From the NCBI GenBank assembly GCA_016223145.1, contig JACRPN010000012.1, positions 1 through 64,000 on the forward strand: 64,000 bases of DNA, in the 5' to 3' direction. The stretch is from Armatimonadota bacterium (lineage in GTDB: Bacteria > Armatimonadota > Fimbriimonadia > Fimbriimonadales > Fimbriimonadaceae). Shown here one piece after another: positions 44,876 through 52,749 of the stretch (the first letter of the stretch is position 1; each line of letters begins with the position of its first letter). Below the pieces are notes generated by a model. The model saw nothing but the letters and a program-made list of their open reading frames with translations, made no database searches and had not been told where the DNA came from. A program made the translations under genes and the position numbers.

Positions 44876-45445
44876 CTAACCTCGGCGTGAACGCTTCCGA
44901 CCGAGAAGCACCAGCCCGGCACCGACGACGGCCAAGCTGGCCGGTTCGGGCACAGCGCTGACTTCAAAGTTATCCCAGTAGATCGAGTTCGGGAATGGGC
45001 CTTCGCCTGAGCAGATCACGTAGGCGATGCCGGAACCGGAAACAGACACCGGCCCTGCAGGCCCAGAAGCGCCTCCATAGAGGACGGAGTCGGTATCGAC
45101 CACGACGTCCGAAGCGTTGTACGCGGTCAAGGTTTGGGATCCGTCATCGTCCGCGCCGAAATCGCCGAAGTAGGCGGAAACCGAAGTAACGGCTGACGAG
45201 AAGTCCACTCGCATATTCGGCCGGGGGTTGGGGGAAGACGAAATGAGGGAAGCGCCGCCAAAACCTGAGAAGCCAGTCGACGTTACGGTGATGCCTTGGC
45301 CGCCCGAGGCGGTCGCGGTCAAGCCGGAAACGGTCTGCGAGACGGTGCCGTAATCGCCTTCAGAGAGGTTTTCCCAGTCGAAGACGATGGCTTGCGCGCT
45401 AACAGCCGACGCAAGGACAGCTAGAATTGATGCTCTTTTCAACAC
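44876..45445 (-). CDS. PEP-CTERM sorted secreted protein
   Basis: 189 aa from GTG 45445, which follows GGAGGATCATT and gives MLKRASILAVLASAVSAQA as signal peptide. An earlier in-frame start has no SD. The beta-rich middle (VFDWENLSEGDYGTVSQTVS, MRVDFSSAVTSVSAYFGDFG) is of the choice-of-anchor type. It ends VPEPASLAVVGAGLVLLGRK plus a basic tail, the PEP-CTERM sorting signal. It is the second exosortase substrate in the window; no exosortase gene is present. Confidence 0.87.
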   Translation of the reverse strand: MLKRASILAVLASAVSAQAIVFDWENLSEGDYGTVSQTVSGLTATASGGQGITVTSTGFSGFGGASLISSSPNPRPNMRVDFSSAVTSVSAYFGDFGADDDGSQTLTAYNASDVVVDTDSVLYGGASGPAGPVSVSGSGIAYVICSGEGPFPNSIYWDNFEVSAVPEPASLAVVGAGLVLLGRKRSRRG

Positions 45446-45630
45446 AATGATCCTCCGTGGTGCGGCAGAACCCGCGCCACGGCTAATAGTATAAGTCTGT
45501 TTGACAGATCTGGCGACAAACTGGCTGAATCCAGGCAAAAATGGCAGGTGCGGACGGTTAACGAAGATACAGAGGCGCGCCTCTCTTTATAAGCCAGCCA
45601 CGACGCGCCAAGGTACAATCTCATCTCCCC

Positions 45631-47454
45631 ATGCCCTCTCAAATCCGCAATGTCGGCATCATTGCGCACGTCGATCATGGCAAGACCACCCTCGTGGACG
45701 CCATCTTTCGGCAGGCGGGGCTCTTTCGCGCCAACCAGCACGTGCACGACCGCGTCATGGACTCCGGCGACCTGGAACGCGAGAAGGGCATCACCATCCT
45801 CAGCAAGGTCGCGAGCGTCCACTACAAGGACTACAAGATCAACATTGTCGACACTCCAGGCCACGTGGACTTCGGCGGGGAGGTCGAGCGGGTGCTCAGC
45901 ATGGTGGACGGTGTGCTCCTGGTCGTCGACGCCAATGAGGGCCCCATGCCCCAGACCCGGTTCGTGCTGAAGAAGGCGCTGCTGAACAAGCTCAAGCCGA
46001 TCGTGTGCATCAACAAGATCGACCGTGAGGGAGCGAGGCCGCTCGACGCCTACGACAAGACTATCGACCTCTTCATCGACCTTGGTGCAAGCGAAGACGA
46101 CATCTTCTTCCCACACCTCTACACCAGCGGGTCGGGGGGCTTTGCACGAGTCTCGCCGGATGGCTCCGAACACGACATGCGCGAGTTGTTCGAGATGATC
46201 GTGAATGCTGTGCCGCCGCCGTCGGTCGAGCGTGAGGGTCCGGCGATGCTGCAGGTCAACAACCTCGACTACTCGGAGTATCTGGGCCGGATGTTCGGCG
46301 GCAAGCTGCTGCGGGGCTCGATCAAGGTCGGCGACCGAATGGTCCGCTCGCGAGAAGGCAAGCAGCTCTCGTTCGGGGTCACCAAGATTTGGACTTACGA
46401 AGGGATCGAGCTCAAAGAGATCGACGAAGGCAAAGCCGGCGAGATCGTGATGCTCTCGGGGCTCGATGACGTGCAGGTCAGCGACACCCTGAGCGACGCC
46501 TCACAAGTCGAGGAAATGGCGCCCATCGCCGTCGAGCCGCCGACTTTGGCGATGAGCTTCTACGCGAACATTTCGCCGCTCGCCGGGCGCGATGGCGGAA
46601 AATTCCTGACCATCCACAAGATTCGCGAGCGGTTGGAGCGCGAGGCCAAGATCAGCGTGGCGCTCAGAATTGACGACACCGCTCCGCCCGAGACGGTCAA
46701 GCTGAACGCGCGCGGCGAATTGCAGCTTGCCATTTTGATCGAGACCATGCGCCGCGAGGGCTACGAGATGGCCATCAGCCGCCCGGAAGTGCTGCTCAGG
46801 CGCGATGACGAGGGCGTCAAGGAGCCCATCGAAGAACTGGCGCTTGAACTGCCGGACGACTCCGTTGGCCCGGTCATGGAGGAGCTTAGCCGCCGAAAGG
46901 CCGACCTGCGCGATATGGCCCGCAACGAGCATGGACGCGCCAAGCTGATCTATAGCATTCCCACGCGCGGCCTGATCGGGTTTCGGTCGATGTACCTGAC
47001 CCTTACTCGTGGTGAGGGCTTGTTGGCGCAGATGCTCCTCGGCTACCAGCCTTATCGCGGCGAAGTGCAGTCCCGATCCAGGGGTTCGCTCATCGCCAAG
47101 GACCCGGGCAAGGTCACCCGGTACGCCTATGAGGACATTCAGGAGCGCGGCCAGCTCTTCTGCCCAGTGGGCACCGATGTCTATGGCGGCATGATCGTGG
47201 GCGAGTGCTCACGCGACGAAGACATGGTGGTCAACATCTCCAAAGAGAAGGCCGCCAACAACATGCGATCCTCGACTTCCGACCAGACCATGGCCCTTGA
47301 CCCGCACAAAGATTTCTCGCTTGAGCAGGCGCTGGCTTGGATCCGTGACGACGAGCTCCTGGAGGTCACGCCAAAGTCTCTGAGATTCAGGAAGAAGATC
47401 CTCGATCACAGCGAGCGGCGAGTTTCTGAACGACGGTCCGAGATCACTGTTTAG
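45631..47454 (+). CDS. typA: GTP-binding translation factor TypA/BipA
   Basis: 607 aa, standard length. The G1 motif AHVDHGKTT, effector region ERERGITIL-like stretch ([15 protein letters not shown]), [20 protein letters not shown] and [10 protein letters not shown] are all present. The BipA-type C-terminal domain ([40 protein letters not shown]) distinguishes it from LepA and EF-G. It binds ribosomes and helps 50S assembly under stress and cold. The gene stands alone. Confidence 0.97.
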   Translation: MPSQIRNVGIIAHVDHGKTTLVDAIFRQAGLFRANQHVHDRVMDSGDLEREKGITILSKVASVHYKDYKINIVDTPGHVDFGGEVERVLSMVDGVLLVVDANEGPMPQTRFVLKKALLNKLKPIVCINKIDREGARPLDAYDKTIDLFIDLGASEDDIFFPHLYTSGSGGFARVSPDGSEHDMRELFEMIVNAVPPPSVEREGPAMLQVNNLDYSEYLGRMFGGKLLRGSIKVGDRMVRSREGKQLSFGVTKIWTYEGIELKEIDEGKAGEIVMLSGLDDVQVSDTLSDASQVEEMAPIAVEPPTLAMSFYANISPLAGRDGGKFLTIHKIRERLEREAKISVALRIDDTAPPETVKLNARGELQLAILIETMRREGYEMAISRPEVLLRRDDEGVKEPIEELALELPDDSVGPVMEELSRRKADLRDMARNEHGRAKLIYSIPTRGLIGFRSMYLTLTRGEGLLAQMLLGYQPYRGEVQSRSRGSLIAKDPGKVTRYAYEDIQERGQLFCPVGTDVYGGMIVGECSRDEDMVVNISKEKAANNMRSSTSDQTMALDPHKDFSLEQALAWIRDDELLEVTPKSLRFRKKILDHSERRVSERRSEITV

Positions 47455-47510
47455 CCTTGGCCGCCATCGACTTCGGCTACGGCAAGGCGCGATCCCCCTT
47501 CATTAAGGGC

Positions 47511-47798
47511 CTAGTCCTCAGTAGTGCCTTTGACGCTGTCGATCCAGTCGGCAGCTTCTTCCAAACCATGCTCTTTCATGGCTTTGGCAAAGGCCCCGTT
47601 CTCATCCATCACGAGCCGTTGATAGGCCGCCTCATCTTCGTAGGCATGGACGGCCGTGGCAACCTCGCCGTCGAAGATCGTGTTCAGGAACACGACCCCG
47701 GGTTGGGCTCGGAGCATCGTTCGAACCTGTCTTGACTTGTTCTTGACTTCTTCTGCCTTCCCGGGTTTGGCGCGCCAGCGCGAAATGACCATATACAT
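47511..47798 (-). CDS. Antibiotic biosynthesis monooxygenase (ABM) domain protein
   Basis: 95 aa. ATG 47798 has the SD AAGGAGAAG eight bases away; the longer frame upstream lacks conserved sequence. It is a single ferredoxin-like ABM fold (MVISRWRAKPGKAEEVKNKS, then VHAYEDEAAYQRLV). Such proteins include small heme- or quinone-acting monooxygenases. No catalytic residue could be assigned. A good promoter lies 74 bases upstream. Confidence 0.75.
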   Translation of the reverse strand: MYMVISRWRAKPGKAEEVKNKSRQVRTMLRAQPGVVFLNTIFDGEVATAVHAYEDEAAYQRLVMDENGAFAKAMKEHGLEEAADWIDSVKGTTED

Positions 47799-47871
47799 GG
47801 GCGGACTTCTCCTTGTGTCTCGAGTTCCCGGCCCCAACCAATGCCGTATCGGCCGGCAACAGTGACAGTCT

Positions 47872-47900
47872 AGTATAGATTCAGTTACAGGGGAATGCAA
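47872..47900 (-). promoter_or_regulatory. Promoter of the ABM-domain gene
   Basis: On the minus strand TTGCAT (47900-47895), a 17-base spacer and TATACT (47877-47872), ideally spaced. It would start transcription about 65 bases before the ABM gene. Confidence 0.65.
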
Positions 47901-47921
47901 CCTGAATCGGATCAGTCCCCC

Positions 47922-49418
47922 TCAAGACCTCGCTACTGCGCCGAGCTGCTGAGACCCCGTCGCGATCCGCTCGATGAAGGCCGCATCGTGGCTGGTGAAG
48001 ACGACGGCCCCAGGGAACTGAAGGATCGCTTCCTCCAGCGCCTCCATCGCCGCGACGTCGAGGTGATTGGTTGGCTCATCGAGCAGCAGGACGTTGGCGG
48101 GAGAGAGTAACAGAGCCACGAGTTCAGCTTTCGTCCGCTCGCCTACCGAGAGCACGCCAACCGGCTTCTCGGCGGCGACGTTCCTCAGCCCCAAGCACGC
48201 AAGCAACGTACGCACAGAGTCCTCATCGCCCTCGATTGCTTCGGCGAGAGGCAACTCAGCGTCCAGTCGTTCTCGACCCTGGGTGAGATAGGCCGCCTTG
48301 GCGTCCGGCGCCCATAGCACTGTGCCGCGGTCCGGCGCGATCTCGCCAAGCAGGATCTTTAGGAGCGTAGTCTTTCCCGAGCCGTTGGGCCCGAGCAGCG
48401 CGACTCGTTCACCGGCACACACCGTGAGGTTGAGTCCAGAAAAGAGTTCACGATCGCCAAAGCGCTGCCACAGACCGCGAACGGTGACGGCGTCCGAATA
48501 GCGCAGCGGCCGCGAACTGAACCTGAGCGACACCTCATCGGGATCGAAGGGCTTTTCGGTTCTCTGAGTCACAACCTTTTCTGCCTTTCTCCTGAGCGCG
48601 CGTGCCGTCTTCGCGATTTTGGCTTCCTTGGCCGCATAGAACGGCGAGTGAAAGGGATCGTAAGTCTGGCCCGATGGGCGCTTCGTCATCGAGACGGCGT
48701 GGGCGATCGTTTCCAGAGCAACGCGCTTGAGGCGCCGCTCCTCCTTTTGGCTCCGCTCGTAGGCGGCGCGCTGCTGGGATTCGGCCAGGGCTTTGGCCTC
48801 CCTCGCTTCGCTGTAGCCGCCGGCGTATTCGGACAGCCCGCCGCGATTCAGTTCGAGAGTGCGGTCGGCGACGGCGTCGATCACGGCCCGGTCGTGGCAG
48901 ACCATGAGGCAGGACCCTTGCCAGCCGAGCAAGAACCGCACCAACCAGTCCTTGCCTTCACGGTCTAGGTGGTTCGTGGGCTCGTCGAGAAGCAGGATGT
49001 CCGGCGACGATGCGGCGGCGCGCGCGATCTCTGCGCGGACCCGTTCCCCGATGCTGAAGTGAACCGCGGGTTCATCAAGGCGCGAGGGCAGAATGCCCAG
49101 CTTGGCGATCGCTCGGTTAAGCTGAGCCCTGGTCGCGCCGTCGTGGCCCGCGGGAAGCAGGGCATCCACAAGGGCTCCCTCGACCCGCGTCGCCACATCC
49201 TGAGAAACGTAGGCCAGTGTCGCGCCGTCCTGCAACACCACACGGCCGCTTCTTGGCGAGAGTAAGCCCGCGAGAATCTGGATAAGGCAGCTCTTTCCGG
49301 CCCCGTTTGGGCCGATGAGGCAGACAAGTTCCCCTCGGTCGACGGAGAGGTTCAGTGATTCGAAAAGAGGGGCAGAAAGCGGCCCGGGCTGATAGGAAAG
49401 GTGGAAGGCTTGTAACAA
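47922..49418 (-). CDS. ABC-F family ATPase
   Basis: 498 aa with two nucleotide-binding domains and no membrane segment. Walker A motifs are GPNGAGKS and GPNGSGKT; Walker B with the ABC-F style LLLDEPTNHLD occurs twice. Signature motifs are the variants FSIGERVRAE and LSVGERTKAE. The linker (about 210-290) is charged and Arg/Lys-rich, as in ribosome-binding ABC-F proteins. The TTG start has a perfect SD (AGGAG, six-base spacing). ABC-F proteins rescue stalled or antibiotic-bound ribosomes at the E site. Which subgroup this one belongs to cannot be told, but its leader resembles that of resistance-type members. Confidence 0.9.
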   Translation of the reverse strand: MLQAFHLSYQPGPLSAPLFESLNLSVDRGELVCLIGPNGAGKSCLIQILAGLLSPRSGRVVLQDGATLAYVSQDVATRVEGALVDALLPAGHDGATRAQLNRAIAKLGILPSRLDEPAVHFSIGERVRAEIARAAASSPDILLLDEPTNHLDREGKDWLVRFLLGWQGSCLMVCHDRAVIDAVADRTLELNRGGLSEYAGGYSEAREAKALAESQQRAAYERSQKEERRLKRVALETIAHAVSMTKRPSGQTYDPFHSPFYAAKEAKIAKTARALRRKAEKVVTQRTEKPFDPDEVSLRFSSRPLRYSDAVTVRGLWQRFGDRELFSGLNLTVCAGERVALLGPNGSGKTTLLKILLGEIAPDRGTVLWAPDAKAAYLTQGRERLDAELPLAEAIEGDEDSVRTLLACLGLRNVAAEKPVGVLSVGERTKAELVALLLSPANVLLLDEPTNHLDVAAMEALEEAILQFPGAVVFTSHDAAFIERIATGSQQLGAVARS

Positions 49419-49422
49419 GGGA

Positions 49423-49509
49423 AACTCCTGGCGATGACGAACGGCAGGGCTCGAACCCAGGTATGTGTGGGCTCTGAGCAGGTGGCCGAATTCAGGAGTT
49501 GTCTGTCAT
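49423..49509 (-). promoter_or_regulatory. Candidate attenuator leader of the ABC-F gene
   Basis: On the minus strand a five-codon reading frame ATG ACA GAC AAC TCC TGA (49509-49492; peptide MTDNS) precedes the gene. Its last bases, AACTCCTG (49500-49493), are perfectly complementary to the ABC-F SD region CAGGAGTT (49430-49423). An inner stem (GAGCCC with GGGTTC) fits in the loop. A ribosome translating or stalled on the leader would free the SD. The leader itself has no evident SD. Confidence 0.5.
49492..49509 (-). CDS. Putative leader peptide MTDNS
   Basis: Five codons plus stop, starting about 18 bases after the predicted transcription start and ending inside the anti-SD arm. It is too short to judge by composition. 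Its support comes only from its position relative to the promoter and the SD-sequestering stem. Confidence 0.4.
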   Translation of the reverse strand: MTDNS

Positions 49510-49533
49510 AGCGGTCGCGCGGGCGACGACGAG

Positions 49534-49542
49534 ATTATAGCA
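49534..49542 (-). promoter_or_regulatory. Extended -10 promoter of the ABC-F gene
   Basis: TGCTATAAT on the minus strand is a perfect extended -10 element. No TTGACA-like -35 is present, as is common for this promoter type. Transcription would begin near 49527, giving a leader of about 110 bases. Confidence 0.65.
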
Positions 49543-49577
49543 TAGGAAGTTCTGTGTCCCACCCTGACCTATAGGAG

Positions 49578-49618
49578 CCCCTCCCTTGGTTTTCGCGAAG
49601 CGGAAACTGAGGGAGGGG
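49578..49618. repeat. Long near-perfect hairpin
   Basis: CCCCTCCCT (49578-49586) pairs with AGGGAGGGG (49610-49618) and the intervening bases extend the stem to 19 pairs with a GAA loop and a few G-T pairs. TCCCACCCT and GGGGTGGGA outside it can add another stem. It lies between the DUF-like membrane gene and the ABC-F promoter and could end transcription from the former, although no T run follows. Confidence 0.7.
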
Positions 49619-49640
49619 TTGGGGTGGGAGACCAGGGGAG

Positions 49641-50201
49641 CTATACGGCCGCCGCAGCCGCTTGGGGCCACATCCAGCCAAACACGGCCCCGGTGATCAG
49701 CCCGTAGACGATGCCATCAAAGAGGTAGGCCCAGAACCCCGACTTCGTGGTTCCATACCAAACAGTCCCCGGCATCCACCCAAACGTGTAGGCCATGACC
49801 GCAGCCACGCCGGTGATACGGAACACGTGCATGAAGTCTCCGGACAGGTTCATCGCATGCGCCTGATACGCCACGAACACGCTCACCAGCAGGTTGATCA
49901 CGAACATAAGCCCCAGGTTCCTGCCGAAGCTGAACGGCCCGCAAAGCCGGATTGTGCCCATGGGCCCGGTCTTCATCTTCTCCTGAATCTCGGGCGATTT
50001 CATCGTCTCCGAGGTGCAGTAGGGGATCATGTATTGTCCCGGGGGCACCCCTTGGAGAGCCTCGTCGACCTTTGCCTCATCGGGGAGTTGGCCGTAGTCT
50101 CCCTTGTGGAACGGAAGCACCATATGAAAGACGCTGCTGGCTACAAAGACGAGCGCGGCCGACACGACGATCGGCATCCATAGCTCGGTAAGGAAGCCCA
50201 T
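49641..50201 (-). CDS. Uncharacterised four-helix membrane protein
   Basis: 186 aa. ATG 50201 has the SD GGAGG. Transmembrane segments occur at about 9-28, 97-115, 128-147 and 157-178. Between the first two is a soluble stretch with FHKGDYGQLPDEAKVDEALQ and GQYMIPYCTSETMKSPE. No domain name could be given with confidence. The gene is monocistronic or paired with the DinB-like gene upstream (80-base gap). Confidence 0.7.
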   Translation of the reverse strand: MGFLTELWMPIVVSAALVFVASSVFHMVLPFHKGDYGQLPDEAKVDEALQGVPPGQYMIPYCTSETMKSPEIQEKMKTGPMGTIRLCGPFSFGRNLGLMFVINLLVSVFVAYQAHAMNLSGDFMHVFRITGVAAVMAYTFGWMPGTVWYGTTKSGFWAYLFDGIVYGLITGAVFGWMWPQAAAAAV

Positions 50202-50281
50202 GTTTAACCTCCGGTATCGTCCCCAAAACTAATCTGGACGCTACAGTATAGATACGGGCTAAAAACCTCGAAAGACTCCCG

Positions 50282-50752
50282 CTAGAACTTCCAATGCATA
50301 GCGTCATCGCCGGTCAGCGTCTGAATGTAGGCAAGCTGGGCGTCGTGATAGATCGGGTGCCGCACGGCGATGCTCGCAATCTCCAGAGCTGAAGTCTGGC
50401 CAGACGGAACCATGATCGGGGTCTCCATCTGGTCCTCCGGGAACGTATCCCAGGCAGCAAGCAGTTCGGAGAGCGACGACTCCAGGTCTTCGACCATCTG
50501 CTGCCTGGTGGTGTAGCCCTCGGGCGCCTTGGTCCAGGGCATGGGGGTCCATGGGTCGGGCACCTCGCCGCGCAGCCGCTTGGCGATCCGCCGGGCCACA
50601 AAGGAGACCTCAAAGCTGAGATCGGCGGGCGTCCTCGCGCACCCCCCGGGACTTTGCGTAAGCTGATCTTCAGGAATCGCTTTCAGGTCGTCGAGAAAGA
50701 GATTGGTGTTTTGGCTCATCCCATCGCGGATGTACTGCTTCAGACTGGTCAT
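50282..50752 (-). CDS. DinB-like superfamily protein
   Basis: 156 aa, alpha-helical. The N-terminal MTSLKQYIRDGMSQNTNLFL and the C-terminal AVRHPIYHDAQLAYIQ with its paired His suggest the DinB/YfiT-like fold. The expected first His near residue 45 is not obvious, so the metal site may be incomplete. It is the second such protein in the window (the other at 39112-39585) and is not closely similar to it. Confidence 0.68.
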   Translation of the reverse strand: MTSLKQYIRDGMSQNTNLFLDDLKAIPEDQLTQSPGGCARTPADLSFEVSFVARRIAKRLRGEVPDPWTPMPWTKAPEGYTTRQQMVEDLESSLSELLAAWDTFPEDQMETPIMVPSGQTSALEIASIAVRHPIYHDAQLAYIQTLTGDDAMHWKF

Positions 50753-50832
50753 GACGCAGGATCATACCGAAAGATGGTGAGTTCCGAGTTCCCCCAGGAG
50801 GACAGAGCCGCTGTCCGGCGAAATCTGGACCC

Positions 50833-52689
50833 ATGATCCGAAAGACCACGTTCACCCTGGCCCTGTTCATAGCCGTCTTGTCGACTTCTCCGGCGCAGAG
50901 CAGCTACGTTCGCGAGCATTTCAATAAGATGGAAGTGCAGATCCCGATGAGGGATGGCGTCAAGCTGTGGACGACCATCTATGCACCCAGCGACGCGGGG
51001 GCGGCAACGCCCTTCCTGATGATGCGCACCCCCTACAGTTGCGCTCCCTACGGCGCCAACAACTATCGGGATTCGCTGGGCCCGGAGTTCACCTTCACAC
51101 AGGAGCGGATGATCTTCGTCTATCAGGATGTTCGGGGGCGGTACATGTCGGAGGGCGGTTTCCAATGGATGACGCCTTATATCCCCAACAAGAAGCCTGG
51201 GCAGGTGGATGAGGCAACGGACACCTGGGACACGATCGATTGGCTGCTCAAGAACGTGGCCAACAACAACGGCCGAGTAGGGGTTTATGGCACGAGTTTT
51301 CCCGGGCATTACGCGGCACAGTGCCTGATCGAGCCGCACCCCGCGCTAAAGGCCGTGAGCCCGCAGGCGCCCATGGCGGACAACTGGCTTGGCGACGACA
51401 TGCACCACAACGGCGCGTTCTGGCTGCCCCACGCCATGGGTTTCCTCTCCGGATTTGGCGTCAAGCGAGACGGCCCGACCCAGCGCTATGGTCCACGCGC
51501 CTATTCGATGGACACTCAAGACGGCTATGACTTCTACCTCCGCATGGGGCCGATCGCCAACGCGTTGACGAAGTACAACATGAACCGCATCGAGCTCTGG
51601 AAGAAGTGGGTCGAGCATCCTGATTACGATGCGTATTGGGCGCCGCAAAACGTGCCGCAGCACCTAAAGAAGGCAGGCAATGTGGCCGTGCTCATCGTCG
51701 GAGGGTGGTGGGACGCGGAGGATCTGCAGGGCCCCCTGAAGATCCATGAAGCCATTGAGAAGTTCTCACCGCAAAACAACACGAAGATCGTGATGGGACC
51801 CTGGTACCACGGCTCATGGAACGGCGGCCCCGGCACGTCGCTCCACGACATCCAGTGGACCACCAAGACGGGCGAAGACTTTCGAGCCAACCTGCAGAAG
51901 CCGTTCTTCAGGCACTATCTGCTGGACGCCGATGCGCCGAATATTGCAGAGGCAACGTTGTTCGACGTCGGCGCGGACAAGTGGCGTGAATTCAGGCAGT
52001 GGCCCACAAAGGACGCGAGGGCCACATCCTTCTACTTGGGCCAAGGGGGCAAGCTCGGGTTCACTGCCTCGACGGCCAAAGGGCTGTTTGAGGAATACCT
52101 GAGCGATCCGGCCAAGCCGGTGCCCTCCTCAGGCTCGATTTCGCCTGGCATGCCTCGGCAATACATGATCGAGGATCAGCGCTTTGCCTGGACCCGGCCG
52201 GACGTGCTCACGTTCAGCACGGGCGACTTGGCCAAGGACACCACGTTGGCTGGACCGGTCAAGGTCTCCCTCTTTGTTTCGACGACGGGCACCGATGCCG
52301 ACTTTGTGGTGAAGCTGATCGACGTGTTCCCGAACAACTCCGGCGCAAAGTCCCCGCGCGAAGCCAATTACCCGATGGGCGGATATCAGATGCTCATTCG
52401 CGGTGAGCCGATGAGGGCCCGTTACCGGCAGTCGTGGTCAAAGCCGATTGCGATGAAGCCGGGCAAGGTTGAGAAAGTGGAGTTCACGATGCCTGACGTG
52501 GTGCACACGTTTGGCAAGGGCCACCGGATCATGGTGCAGGTTCAAAGTTCTTGGTTTCCGGTGATGGACCGGAACCCACAGACCTTCGTGAACATCATGA
52601 CGGCCAAGGCTTCCGACTTCAAAAAGGCGACGCACCGAGTGTATGTGTCCGGCAAGACTCCAAGCCGGCTGATCGTGGGTGTTCTATAG
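50833..52689 (+). CDS. CocE/NonD (X-Pro dipeptidyl-peptidase S15) hydrolase, secreted
   Basis: 618 aa with a signal peptide (TFTLALFIAVLSTSPAQS). The S15 alpha/beta hydrolase core begins VQIPMRDGVKLWTTIYAP, with DVRGRYMSEGGF and the nucleophile in VGVYGTSFPGHYAA (Ser at about residue 155). The His of the triad is likely in GPWYHGSWNGG. The C-terminal jelly-roll (DFVVKLIDVFPNN, GHRIMVQVQSSWFPVMDRNP) completes the family architecture. Close relatives include alpha-amino-acid ester hydrolases and glutaryl acylases. A soluble periplasmic peptidase or esterase is expected. Confidence 0.9.
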   Translation: MIRKTTFTLALFIAVLSTSPAQSSYVREHFNKMEVQIPMRDGVKLWTTIYAPSDAGAATPFLMMRTPYSCAPYGANNYRDSLGPEFTFTQERMIFVYQDVRGRYMSEGGFQWMTPYIPNKKPGQVDEATDTWDTIDWLLKNVANNNGRVGVYGTSFPGHYAAQCLIEPHPALKAVSPQAPMADNWLGDDMHHNGAFWLPHAMGFLSGFGVKRDGPTQRYGPRAYSMDTQDGYDFYLRMGPIANALTKYNMNRIELWKKWVEHPDYDAYWAPQNVPQHLKKAGNVAVLIVGGWWDAEDLQGPLKIHEAIEKFSPQNNTKIVMGPWYHGSWNGGPGTSLHDIQWTTKTGEDFRANLQKPFFRHYLLDADAPNIAEATLFDVGADKWREFRQWPTKDARATSFYLGQGGKLGFTASTAKGLFEEYLSDPAKPVPSSGSISPGMPRQYMIEDQRFAWTRPDVLTFSTGDLAKDTTLAGPVKVSLFVSTTGTDADFVVKLIDVFPNNSGAKSPREANYPMGGYQMLIRGEPMRARYRQSWSKPIAMKPGKVEKVEFTMPDVVHTFGKGHRIMVQVQSSWFPVMDRNPQTFVNIMTAKASDFKKATHRVYVSGKTPSRLIVGVL

Positions 52690-52749
52690 GCCAAGGGAGA
52701 GCGACAACGCCAATGACAGGGCTCGATCGAATCCACTAGACTGATCGCG

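Noticed and set aside
49436-49466. tRNA T-arm-like sequence (GGGTTCGAGCCC on the minus strand) before the ABC-F gene
   Set aside because: No acceptor, D or anticodon arm can be folded around it. It is better explained as part of the leader structure.
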